Positions 36,144-44,084 of a DNA stretch of 64,000 nt are shown here, piece after piece. This stretch comes from Paraglaciecola hydrolytica (GTDB taxonomy: Bacteria; Pseudomonadota; Gammaproteobacteria; Enterobacterales; Alteromonadaceae). Each line of letters opens with the position of its first letter. The first letter of the stretch is position 1. Under the pieces are notes generated by a model. The model had not been told where the DNA came from. It did not search any database and saw nothing but the letters and a program-made list of their open reading frames with translations. The stretch lies in NCBI RefSeq assembly GCF_001565895.1, contig NZ_LSNE01000015.1:127397-191396 (forward strand). The letters run 5' to 3'. The position numbers and the translations under genes are program-made.

Positions 36144-36242
36144 CTATTGCTTAATGTCAGGCTCAACCAGTTTGGCAAGTTTTAACAAACTGTGCTGCCA
36201 GCCGAGATAACAGGCCTTCAGGTTTGCAAGTAAAAACGTTAA
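36144..36242 (-). pseudogene. Relic 3' end of an SRPBCC/AHSA1-type gene
   Basis: A 32-codon frame ending at TAG (36144-36146) encodes 'ACYLGWQHSLLKLAKLVEPD', closely matching the last helix of AHSA1/SRPBCC proteins (pattern C..GW..SL.KLA.LVE). The frame is blocked upstream by TAA at 36243-36245 and has no start. AHSA1-type genes often accompany DGPF/VOC genes in ECF42 operons, so this is probably a decayed operon member. Confidence 0.55.
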
Positions 36243-36282
36243 TTACCGGCTGATGATCACGCTTGTCGGCTGTAATCGAGTG

Positions 36283-36639
36283 TCAATTTGTGAGTCTCTC
36301 TGGCAAAGGAAACAAAGGTCTAACCTCGACAGTGCCTTTTTGTGCTGGCGGTAAACGACTGGCTATCTCCAACGCTTGATCCAAATTATCTACATCCACA
36401 ATGTAATAACCGCCAAGTTGTTCAGTGGTTTCGGCAAAGGGACCATCGGTAATGTGGCGTTTGCCATTTTTAATGCGCAAACTGGTCGCCGTAGTGACGG
36501 AGTGTAGGGGAGCGGCGGAAATCAATTTCCCCTCGGCTGCTAACTCAGCACTTATGCACATGGACTTTTGAAAGCAATCTTGGCGCTCATCTTCTGTCCA
36601 GTTTTGTTCATCACTGTAAATCAATAACATATATTGCAT
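36283..36639 (-). CDS. YCII-related (DGPF) domain protein
   Basis: 118 residues. A YCII-type ferredoxin-like fold with the name-giving DGPF motif in 'ITDGPFAETTEQLGGYYIVD' and a conserved 'MQYMLLIYSDE' start. DGPF proteins are near-universal partners of ECF42 sigma factors, but their molecular role is not established. It lies 10 bases after the fused YCII-VOC gene. Confidence 0.93.
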   Translation of the reverse strand: MQYMLLIYSDEQNWTEDERQDCFQKSMCISAELAAEGKLISAAPLHSVTTATSLRIKNGKRHITDGPFAETTEQLGGYYIVDVDNLDQALEIASRLPPAQKGTVEVRPLFPLPERLTN

Positions 36640-36649
36640 ACATTACTCC

Positions 36650-37498
36650 TCAGTTACTGTTTGCTTCAGGCAACATCACCATCCACGCCACACCAAATTG
36701 ATCAACCAATTGACCATAAAGAGGCGACCAAAAGGTCTCTGCTAAGGGCATAGTCACCTGCCCACCTTGCGACAATGCGGCAAATACCCGCTGGGCATCG
36801 TCAGCTGTAGCCACTGTCAGTGCCAAACTAAAACCGCTGAGTTTTGAGCCATCACCACAACCATCAGAGGCGAATACTTTGCTATCACCTAAGGTAAATT
36901 CACAGTGCATGACTTTATTTTCAAAGCCTGGGGCTAACATACCTTCAGGCAAGGGATCAGGGCTGTCACTAAAGCGCATTAATATGCCAATTCTGGCACC
37001 AACATGCTGCTGATAATAATTAAGAGCTTCTTCACAACGCCCACCAAAAAATAGGTAGTTATTGAGGCTAGCTTTTTGCAAAGCAAGTTTGTGCTGCATT
37101 TCTTGTTCTTGGGCTAACACCCCTGCACTGCCAACGATCTCAGCAAAGTCTTCCATGCTGTAAAAAGGTCGAATTTCTATATCAGAATCATCCATCATTG
37201 GATTAGGACATTTTTTCACCCACTCCAGTGCTTCATCCATCGAACTGACATTCCACACCCAATAACCTGCAATCAGTTCATTGGTTTCAACAAAGGGACC
37301 TTGTTGTACCAAGCGCTTTGTTCCACTAAAGCGCACTCGCAAGCCTTCACTACTTGGTTTAAGGCCATCACCGGACTCCATAATGCCTGCGTCGACCAAT
37401 TGTTGATTAAAATTGCCCATAGCCTCCATCAATTCTGCGCTTGGCATCACGCCTGCTTCAGAACTCGCTGTGGCTTTTACCATTACCATGACTTTCAT
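36650..37498 (-). CDS. Fused YCII (DGPF-like) and VOC (PhnB-like) protein
   Basis: 282 residues, a two-domain fusion. Residues 1-115 are a YCII/DGPF domain with 'QQGPFVETNELIAGYWVW' (QGPF in place of DGPF). Residues about 140-282 are a PhnB-type VOC domain ('NNYLFFGGRCEEALNYYQQH', 'GDSKVFASDGCGDG', 'WSPLYGQLVDQFGVAWMV'). These two domains are separate proteins in many ECF42 clusters, so the fusion supports a joint function. ATG start at 37498, 24 bases after the preceding DGPF gene. Confidence 0.92.
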   Translation of the reverse strand: MKVMVMVKATASSEAGVMPSAELMEAMGNFNQQLVDAGIMESGDGLKPSSEGLRVRFSGTKRLVQQGPFVETNELIAGYWVWNVSSMDEALEWVKKCPNPMMDDSDIEIRPFYSMEDFAEIVGSAGVLAQEQEMQHKLALQKASLNNYLFFGGRCEEALNYYQQHVGARIGILMRFSDSPDPLPEGMLAPGFENKVMHCEFTLGDSKVFASDGCGDGSKLSGFSLALTVATADDAQRVFAALSQGGQVTMPLAETFWSPLYGQLVDQFGVAWMVMLPEANSN

Positions 37499-37522
37499 CC
37501 TATCTCTCCTATTAACTTGGTA

Positions 37523-37918
37523 TTACTGATTGAACTGCTTATTACGTTGTGCAATTTGTTGGTTGATTGTTTCATCGGCACAACGTATTTCGAAGGGGCC
37601 GTTTTTAACCCCGGGATGTTTAGACATCAGGCTTATGGCATGATTAAGATCCTTGGCTTCGAGTAACAATATACCGCCCAATATTTCTTTGGTTTCCGTG
37701 AAAGGTCCATCCAACACATCAACACCACCATTTTTCATCCTTAAGGTCACCGCGTTTGCTGCCGCCCCTAAGGCTTCGCCCCCTAAAAAGTGTTTGCCAC
37801 GGCGTAATTCGTCGTCGTAGGCCATACACTCTTCCATTAATGTGGCTTGTTCAGCTTCAGGCAGCGCAGCCCATTTAGCCTCGTCAAAATAACCAAGACA
37901 GATAAATTTCATAAACAT
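37523..37918 (-). CDS. YCII-related (DGPF) domain protein
   Basis: 131 residues. '[14 protein letters not shown]' start and '[20 protein letters not shown]' with an intact DGPF motif. It is the first gene after the sigma factor and the first behind the TGTCGA-type promoter candidate at 37962-37989. Function unknown. Confidence 0.93.
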   Translation of the reverse strand: MFMKFICLGYFDEAKWAALPEAEQATLMEECMAYDDELRRGKHFLGGEALGAAANAVTLRMKNGGVDVLDGPFTETKEILGGILLLEAKDLNHAISLMSKHPGVKNGPFEIRCADETINQQIAQRNKQFNQ

Positions 37919-37961
37919 TCCTTAATAAAATAGTTCAGGTCTTTTTTGTTTAGTATTTATT

Positions 37962-37989
37962 AATCGAATGAGTTAAGAGTAAATCGACA
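37962..37989 (-). promoter_or_regulatory. Candidate ECF42-dependent promoter
   Basis: On the minus strand TGTCGA (37989-37984) is followed after 17 bases by CGATT (37966-37962). ECF42 sigma factors are reported to recognise TGTCGA at -35 and CGA/TC at -10. The element sits in the 110-base gap between the sigma gene and the first DGPF gene, about 44 bases before the DGPF start codon. Both the match and the placement fit; activity is inferred. Confidence 0.6.
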
Positions 37990-38028
37990 AACGAGGAGAA
38001 TATTTTTAGAAAATTTAACAACGACGTT

Positions 38029-39273
38029 TTATTGGCTTCTGAGTTGTGCCAGTTTTTGCTGTAAAAAACGCTGTTCGGGCAGTTGCTTAACTAAGTCTAA
38101 TGCCTGTTCAAAGGCAGTAATAGCTGCAGAAGTTTGTCCCAATCGACGTAATAATTCACCACGAGTTGAATGCATTTTAGAATAATCCTGCAATTCACCA
38201 CGCGCGAGGATGCCATCTATGATGTTTAAACCTGCTTGCTCACCATCACGCATAGCAATGGCCACCGCACGATTAAGCTCAATCACGGGAGAGGGCTCCA
38301 CTTGCAACAAAACCGAATACAGGGCGATGATTTGCTCCCAATCGGTAGTACCCTGCGACTGAGCATGTACCGCAGCAATAGCGGCTTGGATGGTATAGGC
38401 ACCAAAACGACGGGTCGCTAAAGCCTGTTGCACTAAGGCACTGCCTTCATCGATATAAGCTCGATTCCATAGGCTACGATCTTGGTCTTCGAGCAAGATA
38501 ATATTGCCCTCGAGGTCGGTACGCGCCTGACGCCGCGACTCGTGTAATAACATCAGAGCTAACAGACCCATTACTTCTGAATCGACCAATAAGGCTAAAA
38601 CCAAACGCGCAAGACGGATAGCTTCACTCGATAAATCAATGCGTAACAGTGAGTCGCCGCTGGAGGCAGAATAGCCTTCGTTAAACACTAAATAAATCAC
38701 CGACAACAAAGCATCAAGTCGCTCGGGCAATTCATTTATCTCAGGAATGATAAAAGGGATTTTAGTTTGTTGTATCTTGTTTTTACCGCGCACTATGCGT
38801 TGTGCCATGGTGGATGGCGACACCAAAAAGGCGCTGGCAATTTCTTCAGTGCTTAGACCACAGACTTCACGCAAGGTTAAGGGAATTTGAATTTGAGGAT
38901 CAATAGCAGGGTGACAACAGGTAAAGATCATTCGTAGTTGATCGTCTTCAATATCTTGCTGGCTTAGGTTTTGATGATGTTCTTCCAATTCATCAATTTG
39001 CTGTTGTATGTCGCTTGCCAGTTCACCAAAACGTTTTTTGCGGCGCAGATTATCAATGGCTTTAAAGCGCCCGGTAGAAATTAACCACGCGGTGGGATTG
39101 GCAGGTATGCCCTGTGTATCCCACGAGCCAAGTGCCAGCGAAAACGCTTCATGCATGGCTTCTTCAGCCAAATCAAAATCACCAAGCAACCTCACCAAGG
39201 TCGCCAGTACTTTACCTGAGTGGTCTTTATAGAGTTGAGAGAGCTGTTGATTAATGCTGCTTTTATTGTCCAT
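38029..39273 (-). CDS. ECF42-type RNA polymerase sigma factor with TPR-like C-terminal extension
   Basis: 414 residues, far longer than a minimal ECF sigma. Sigma region 2 is at about 10-80 ('LGDFDLAEEAMHEAFSLAL', 'GRFKAIDNLRRKKR'), and region 4 at about 125-170 ('LREVCGLSTEEIASAFLV'). A roughly 200-residue extension carries the ECF42/DUF6596 hallmarks 'YLVFNEGYSASSGD' and 'VIELNRAVAIAM' and ends in TPR-like helices. No anti-sigma factor is nearby; in this group the C-terminal extension is thought to control activity. It directs the downstream DGPF genes (inference from conserved context). ATG start at 39273, with no clear ribosome-binding site and an inverted repeat over the start. Confidence 0.93.
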   Translation of the reverse strand: MDNKSSINQQLSQLYKDHSGKVLATLVRLLGDFDLAEEAMHEAFSLALGSWDTQGIPANPTAWLISTGRFKAIDNLRRKKRFGELASDIQQQIDELEEHHQNLSQQDIEDDQLRMIFTCCHPAIDPQIQIPLTLREVCGLSTEEIASAFLVSPSTMAQRIVRGKNKIQQTKIPFIIPEINELPERLDALLSVIYLVFNEGYSASSGDSLLRIDLSSEAIRLARLVLALLVDSEVMGLLALMLLHESRRQARTDLEGNIILLEDQDRSLWNRAYIDEGSALVQQALATRRFGAYTIQAAIAAVHAQSQGTTDWEQIIALYSVLLQVEPSPVIELNRAVAIAMRDGEQAGLNIIDGILARGELQDYSKMHSTRGELLRRLGQTSAAITAFEQALDLVKQLPEQRFLQQKLAQLRSQ

Positions 39274-39339
39274 GCAGTTTGTTTAATACTGGGCGATAAC
39301 ACTTATTTAAACGCTTAATAAACTAACAAGCAAACTGCA
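39273..39339 (-). promoter_or_regulatory. Inverted repeat pairing the leader with the sigma start codon
   Basis: TGCAGTTTG (39273-39281) and CAAACTGCA (39331-39339) are perfect complements about 50 bases apart. In the minus-strand transcript the 3' arm runs into the AUG of the sigma gene, so pairing would partly hide the start. No AGGAG-like site is visible between. Confidence 0.4.
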
Positions 39340-39354
39340 TTTTATGAGAAATGT

Positions 39355-40011
39355 TTAGCGCGGCGGATCAAGCTGGCCTGCAACGGTCGCATTTATTCTG
39401 AACCAACCGGCAATACTAAAACGATCCGTTTGAGTCACTTTCACCTCATGAGGAAAGGTATCACTGAGAAACAAGATACAGTCGTTAAACTTAGGCGCTA
39501 TTTTTAACAACAATTGTTTTTGGTCTTCTGAGTAAAGTAACAACTCGCCGGCATGCTCTGGCTGCCACTCAGGATTTAAATACAATACGGTGCTGAGCAC
39601 CCGATTACTGGCGCCCTTAAACGCATCCATGTGCATTTTATAAAAATCACCAGGTGCATAGTGTGAATAGTGGCATTCAAAATCAAAAAGCCCCATAAAT
39701 AAACGGCGGTTTATGGCGTTTCTAAGCTGCTCCATTACCCCTAAATATTGCTGTTGTACCAAGCTGCGTCCGGTCAACCAATGTAGGGTATTGCTGCGAA
39801 TTTTTTCATTAAGCTGCTGTAAATTATCCCGGCCAATAGCGGCCTGTTTAAAGGCTTGCTCGGACATACTGTGGATTTCTATTAACAAACTTTGCGCTAA
39901 GTGCAGCGGTAAAAATTCAGATAACAAGACATAACCAGACTCAGTTAATTCACTGGCGATCAGGCTTAATTGTTGTTCGCTTAAAGCCTGAAGACTGGCA
40001 GACTCGCTCAT
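39355..40011 (-). CDS. 2-oxoglutarate/Fe(II)-dependent dioxygenase (prolyl-hydroxylase-like)
   Basis: 218 residues. Double-stranded beta-helix oxygenase with the iron triad His-x-Asp in 'YKMHMDAFKG' and the distal His in 'SDTFPHEVKVT', then the 2-oxoglutarate-binding Arg in 'DRFSIAGWFRI'. 'LSTVLYLNPEWQPEHAGEL' matches SM-20/P4H-type enzymes. Substrate unknown; a protein side chain is likely by family. ATG 40011 is preferred; TTG 40026 would add five residues, and neither has a strong ribosome-binding site. Confidence 0.85.
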   Translation of the reverse strand: MSESASLQALSEQQLSLIASELTESGYVLLSEFLPLHLAQSLLIEIHSMSEQAFKQAAIGRDNLQQLNEKIRSNTLHWLTGRSLVQQQYLGVMEQLRNAINRRLFMGLFDFECHYSHYAPGDFYKMHMDAFKGASNRVLSTVLYLNPEWQPEHAGELLLYSEDQKQLLLKIAPKFNDCILFLSDTFPHEVKVTQTDRFSIAGWFRINATVAGQLDPPR

Positions 40012-40166
40012 TGCTGGTTTACTCAAAAGGAAAATTAAAACGACTGGGCTTAGATCGATCAGCTATGTTAATTCAAGGTTTTATTGGCAAGCTGATTTCC
40101 ACCAGCCTTATACCAGCTATTTAGCTAATTACTACTGATTTCTACGCTGTTTTCGCTGGCTAAAGT

Positions 40167-40733
40167 TTAGGAGGCGGTTTGAATAAAGGGTCTGTGTTCT
40201 AAGGCCAGTTTGCGAGTGACTCTAAAAGTGTCTTGAATTAACGCGGCATCATGACTGGCGCGATGTCGGGGCTGGTGATTTAGATCAGCTAACAAACTAT
40301 CTTTGGTGCTATGCCATACCGCCATCTGCCCTTCATTTAATAACATTTCTAGCGGACTAATAGAAAACTGCATTTTTTGCCGAGCGGCATGAAAGAGTTT
40401 GATCAACCACGGCTGATCAACCACCCAACCGTCTGAATAAGCGGTTTGCCCCGCTAAAAACTGGTTAAGCTCGCTACAAACCTCTTGTACTGGACGACCT
40501 TTTTTGGCTAGTAGCTCAGGACTGATGCCGTGCAACGACTGGGCAAAATCATCCCAATGAGTCCAATCTGCTTGCGGTTTAATCAAACTACAAAAACGCT
40601 CACCATTAGCCTTAACCACCCCCACTTCAATAGGATAGCTATGGGCACCAAAACCACTGGCTTCGATATCAATAATGATAGGCACATATTTGGATTTAAT
40701 AATGAACTCACCCTTTCTAATACATTTGTACAA
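40167..40733 (-). CDS. DnaQ-like 3'-5' exonuclease
   Basis: 188 residues. DEDD-type exonuclease: ExoI motif 'PIIIDIEASGFG' (Asp/Glu pair), ExoII region 'AYSDGWVVDQPWL' and ExoIII 'RHRASHDAALIQDTFR' (DEDDh-type His). It probably trims RNA or DNA 3' ends. The start is uncertain: TTG 40733 gives the listed length, but AAGGGTGAG lies inside the reading frame, so a start 10-16 codons further in is possible. Confidence 0.82.
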   Translation of the reverse strand: MYKCIRKGEFIIKSKYVPIIIDIEASGFGAHSYPIEVGVVKANGERFCSLIKPQADWTHWDDFAQSLHGISPELLAKKGRPVQEVCSELNQFLAGQTAYSDGWVVDQPWLIKLFHAARQKMQFSISPLEMLLNEGQMAVWHSTKDSLLADLNHQPRHRASHDAALIQDTFRVTRKLALEHRPFIQTAS

Positions 40734-40908
40734 GCTGATTAGCTATATCAATATAAACACTAGGCACAAGACCAAGCTTACGAATAGATAAACATAACAT
40801 AATAAGTTGCAAGCCAACACTGACTAAAAATCCTTCACATAAACGTCATCACATCGACATAAAGCTTATGCAACCTTAGTGTTTTCTTTCAACTATTAAG
40901 GAAAGGCA

Positions 40909-41142
40909 ATGGGAATGAGTATGTGGCAAATCGTATTGGTGGTGATTTTATTTTTACTGTTGTTTGGGCGCGGCAAAATACCTGCTTTGATGAGCGATTT
41001 AGCGGAGGGCATCAAAGGATTTAAAAAAGGTATGGTCGATGAAAGTGAGCAGCACGGAAAAACAGCCTCAGAGCATAAAAATTCAAATCCCAATATTGCA
41101 GAAAAGCCCAGTGAACAAAGCGTTAAGCCCAACACTTTATAA
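40909..41142 (+). CDS. tatA: Sec-independent translocase subunit TatA
   Basis: 77 residues. One N-terminal membrane helix ('[15 protein letters not shown]'), the FGRGKIP hinge and an amphipathic helix ('[16 protein letters not shown]'), then a charged tail. It forms the size-variable pore of the twin-arginine pathway. Start ATG 40909 with AAGGAAAGG upstream. First gene of tatABC. Confidence 0.95.
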   Translation: MGMSMWQIVLVVILFLLLFGRGKIPALMSDLAEGIKGFKKGMVDESEQHGKTASEHKNSNPNIAEKPSEQSVKPNTL

Positions 41143-41169
41143 ACATATACATCCTATAGGGAGTAAACG

Positions 41170-41568
41170 ATGTTTGATTTAAGCTGGATGGAGCTGCTGT
41201 TTTGTGCGGTCTTAGCCTTAATTGTTATCGGTCCTAAAGATTTGCCTAAATTATTTAAGGCGGTGGGTCAATTCATCGCAAAAGCCCGAAAAATGTATAA
41301 AAACATGCTGGGCAGTGTGCAGCAGCTCGAAAGGGAAGTAGATATTGCCTCAGGTAAACAGCAGGTGAATGAAAATTGGCGCGACATGTTACCCGAAGAA
41401 GTGCGTCATTTACCCTCTGACTTTTTACCTGGCAGCATGACAGCGGAACAGCATCTACAACGTCGTCAGGCTTTAGATTTAGCGCGGGAACAAGCTATTA
41501 GCAATGATGTTTGTGTGCAAAACCCCCAATCCATGGTGCACAAGGCAAGGGCTGATAATGCAAACTGA
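41170..41568 (+). CDS. tatB: Sec-independent translocase subunit TatB
   Basis: 132 residues. Short N-terminal membrane helix preceding 'LIVIGPKDLPKLFKAVGQFI' (the GPKDLP hinge diagnostic of TatB), then a long amphipathic helix and polar tail. It forms the signal-peptide receptor with TatC. 27 bases after tatA; its 3' end overlaps the tatC start. Confidence 0.95.
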   Translation: MFDLSWMELLFCAVLALIVIGPKDLPKLFKAVGQFIAKARKMYKNMLGSVQQLEREVDIASGKQQVNENWRDMLPEEVRHLPSDFLPGSMTAEQHLQRRQALDLAREQAISNDVCVQNPQSMVHKARADNAN

Positions 41569-42349
41569 TGACATGAATCTCTCCAAAGCTCCTTTGCTAA
41601 AGCACCTACTCGAACTGCGTACTCGTTTACTTTATTGCGTTAGTTTTTTCGCACTTATGTTTGGTATATCGTATTTTTTTGCGACCGACATTTATCACTT
41701 TTTACAACAACCTCTCATCAAAATATTTGGCCCAGATAGCGGCAGAAGAATGATCTATACAGGTTTGCATGAGGCCTTTTTTACCTATCTTAAACTGGCA
41801 TTTTTCAGCGCCTTATTTTTTACTTTACCGCTCATTTTAATCCAAATTTGGCGGTTTATTGCACCTGGACTTTACCAACAAGAACAACGCCATTTGTCGC
41901 CGCTATTCTTGTTAACTCCAGTGTTATTTATCATGGGCTCTGCCCTCGCCTTTTACGTGGTAATGCCCCTCGCGTGGGAGTTTTTTATTAGTTTTGAAGC
42001 CCCGGGTGGCAACGATGCTATCAGTGTCGAATTAGAAGCAAAAGTCAGTGAATACCTAGGCTTAGTGATCAAACTCATCATCGCCTTTGGTTTAAGTTTT
42101 GAGTTACCCATATTATTACTGGTCATGGCCAAAGCAGGCCTTGTGACGGTGAAAGGATTAAGAGAATATCGCCGCCATGCCATCGTTGGGATTTTCCTTG
42201 TGGCAGCGCTAATGACACCACCGGATCTTATTTCGCAAATCGCCTTAGGCGTGCCGGTATTTGCATTGTACGAGCTTTCGATTCTATTGATCATGTGGAC
42301 ACAAACCACCTCCAGTGCAGCAAATAAAGCACACACAAACCCACTCTGA
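41558..42349 (+). CDS. tatC: Sec-independent translocase subunit TatC
   Basis: 263 residues from the chosen start. Six-helix membrane protein that binds the twin-arginine signal: 'PLLKHLLELRTRLLYCVSF', 'EAFFTYLKLAFFSALFFTLP' and 'FGLSFELPILLLVMAKAGL'. ATG 41558, eight to nine bases after an AAGG and overlapping the end of tatB, is preferred over the longer frame start at 41504, which would add residues encoded inside tatB. Completes tatABC; a twin-arginine substrate gene follows directly. Confidence 0.95.
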   Translation: MQTDDMNLSKAPLLKHLLELRTRLLYCVSFFALMFGISYFFATDIYHFLQQPLIKIFGPDSGRRMIYTGLHEAFFTYLKLAFFSALFFTLPLILIQIWRFIAPGLYQQEQRHLSPLFLLTPVLFIMGSALAFYVVMPLAWEFFISFEAPGGNDAISVELEAKVSEYLGLVIKLIIAFGLSFELPILLLVMAKAGLVTVKGLREYRRHAIVGIFLVAALMTPPDLISQIALGVPVFALYELSILLIMWTQTTSSAANKAHTNPL

Positions 42350-42359
42350 GACTGATGTG

Positions 42360-42384
42360 CACTTATACCCAAGTGGTATAGGTG
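42360..42384 (+). terminator. Hairpin after tatC
   Basis: CACTTATACC, five-base loop, GGTATAGGTG. A 10-bp stem with one G-U pair and no strong U-run; a weak terminator or a boundary before the phoX promoter region. Confidence 0.4.
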
Positions 42385-42398
42385 TCTGTTCAATCAGC

Positions 42399-42475
42399 TT
42401 GTCACCAAAATGTAAGCTAACTGTCACCAAAACTTGGCAAAACTGTAAAGCAAATTAACGACAACTGTCATACGC
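42399..42475 (+). promoter_or_regulatory. Pho-box-like repeat array upstream of phoX
   Basis: Units repeat every 11 bases from 42399: TTGTCAC, ATGTAAG, CTGTCAC, ACTTGGC, CTGTAAA, each followed by a 4-base A-rich spacer (CAAA, CTAA, CAAA, AAAA). A separate CTGTCAT is at 42465-42471. This is the layout of PhoB binding sites (CTGTCAT-like heptamers with 4-base AT spacers). It lies about 100-175 bases before a phosphatase gene, which fits phosphate-starvation control. Confidence 0.7.
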
Positions 42476-42573
42476 CTCTTTTAGCCTTGCTGTGTCAGGG
42501 CGAGGTCATTCACGCAGTTTGCGAATAGGCCCTTAAAACGTAAGTCACTCACTCAACAATTTAAGGAATTCAC

Positions 42574-44016
42574 ATGAGCCAAAATACTATTTTGCCCAAT
42601 GAGCTTAACGAACAAAGTGCTAAACCCTTAGTTAATCGCCGCGACTTTATTAAAGGTGGTTCAATGGTTGCTGCAGGTACAGCCTTTGCTGCAATGTCTA
42701 GTCGTACTGTTGCCGCAAATCTGCCGTATACAGATTCTTACGGTCCCTTAAGTCCAGTCGCTGACAAAGCAACGGGCTTGGAGTTACTAGCCCTACCTGC
42801 AGGATTTGAATACACCTCTTTTGGTTGGACAGGCTCGATGCAGGCGGATGGACAACCTACTCCAGGAGCACACGATGGCATGGCACCTGTTGCAGCTAAA
42901 GGTAATGTTATTTGTTTAGTACGTAATCATGAGCAAGGTAGCAGCGGCCACACATCAGCACCTCGTGGTGGTCGTGGGGTTTACAACTCTGCCCAGCGCG
43001 GCGGCACCACCAATATATTATTTGATACTGTGCAAGGTAAGTTTTTATCTTCTTACAACAGTTTAGGTGGCACCATTCGTAACTGTAGCGGTGGCCCAAC
43101 ACCTTGGGGAACCTGGATGTCGTGTGAAGAAACCTATCAAAATGCCCAAGGTCTTTATCACGGGTTTGTCTTTGAAGTCCCTGGTTTTGGGATGTCTGAT
43201 GGCCAACCTATCGTAGAAATGGGACGTTTCTCCCACGAAGCAGCAGCCGTTGATCCTGCAACAGGTTATGTTTATGAAACAGAAGATGCAGGTAGTTCAG
43301 CCTTTTATAAGTTTGTACCTGCTGGCGCATGGGGAGATTTAAAATCAGGTGGCCGTTTATATGCCATGGTTCTCGACAATACTCCACGAGTTAATCTACG
43401 TGGCGGCTTGACTGAAGGTACAGTTTGGAACGTGAGCTGGCAGGAAGTACCCGAGCCAGAGGCATACAATAGCACTTGTTTTAATCAAGCCTTTGACGCC
43501 GCCATCATTGAACGTGGTGAAGGTTGCTGGTACGACGATGGTAAAATCTACTTCGTTTCAACTTCGGGCGGCGCCGCTAATTTTGGCCAGATCTTTTGTT
43601 ACGATCCGCGCAAAGAAACGCTGACCATTATTTTTGAATCTCAAAGCCGTAATGAAGTTGATGGCCCAGACAATATTGCCGTCAGCCCGCGCGGTAATAT
43701 CTTAATGTGTGAGGATGGAGGCTCCAACCCAAAACGTTTAGTAGGCCTAACGTTAGAAGGTAATACTTTCCATTTTGCTGAAAACCGTATTGCTCTCGAC
43801 CGCGGTGATTTAGCCACTATTGATAACGCCTTTCCCGGCACAGCAGCAAACTTTTTAAGCAGTGTTGGTAACTCAAATGATGGCTCGCAACGTCGTAGTT
43901 TTACCAGCAGTGAATGGGCCGGAGCTTGTTTTCACGACCGCTGGTTATTTGTCAACATCCAAACCCCAGGCGTGACCTTTGCGATTACCGGTCCTTGGGA
44001 AAACGGCGCCCTATAA
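42574..44016 (+). CDS. phoX: Tat-exported PhoX-type phosphatase (DUF839)
   Basis: 480 residues. The twin-arginine signal 'NRRDFIKGGSMVAAGTAFAA' (21-40) directs export by Tat, encoded just upstream. The body is a DUF839/PhoX-like beta-propeller: 'VICLVRNHEQGSS', 'GGTTNILFDT', 'GPTPWGTWMSCEET', 'RFSHEAAAVDPATGYVYETED' region, 'VDGPDNIAVSPRGNILMCED' region. PhoX enzymes are calcium/iron alkaline phosphatases of marine bacteria. Some DUF839 relatives have unproven activity, so phosphatase function is inferred from family plus the Pho-box-like sites. ATG start 42574 with AAGGAA upstream. Confidence 0.87.
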   Translation: MSQNTILPNELNEQSAKPLVNRRDFIKGGSMVAAGTAFAAMSSRTVAANLPYTDSYGPLSPVADKATGLELLALPAGFEYTSFGWTGSMQADGQPTPGAHDGMAPVAAKGNVICLVRNHEQGSSGHTSAPRGGRGVYNSAQRGGTTNILFDTVQGKFLSSYNSLGGTIRNCSGGPTPWGTWMSCEETYQNAQGLYHGFVFEVPGFGMSDGQPIVEMGRFSHEAAAVDPATGYVYETEDAGSSAFYKFVPAGAWGDLKSGGRLYAMVLDNTPRVNLRGGLTEGTVWNVSWQEVPEPEAYNSTCFNQAFDAAIIERGEGCWYDDGKIYFVSTSGGAANFGQIFCYDPRKETLTIIFESQSRNEVDGPDNIAVSPRGNILMCEDGGSNPKRLVGLTLEGNTFHFAENRIALDRGDLATIDNAFPGTAANFLSSVGNSNDGSQRRSFTSSEWAGACFHDRWLFVNIQTPGVTFAITGPWENGAL

Positions 44017-44030
44017 CTCTCAAATTGATT

Positions 44031-44059
44031 ATGTTGGAAGCCTTGATGGCTTCCAACAT
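44031..44059 (+). terminator. Strong hairpin between phoX and a PEP-CTERM gene
   Basis: ATGTTGGAAGCC, loop TTGAT, GGCTTCCAACAT. A perfect 12-bp stem but no U-run, 15 bases after the phoX stop. It may terminate poorly or stabilise the phoX mRNA end, allowing reduced expression of the next gene. Confidence 0.55.
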
Positions 44060-44084
44060 TGATATAACCAGTAAGGAATACAAC

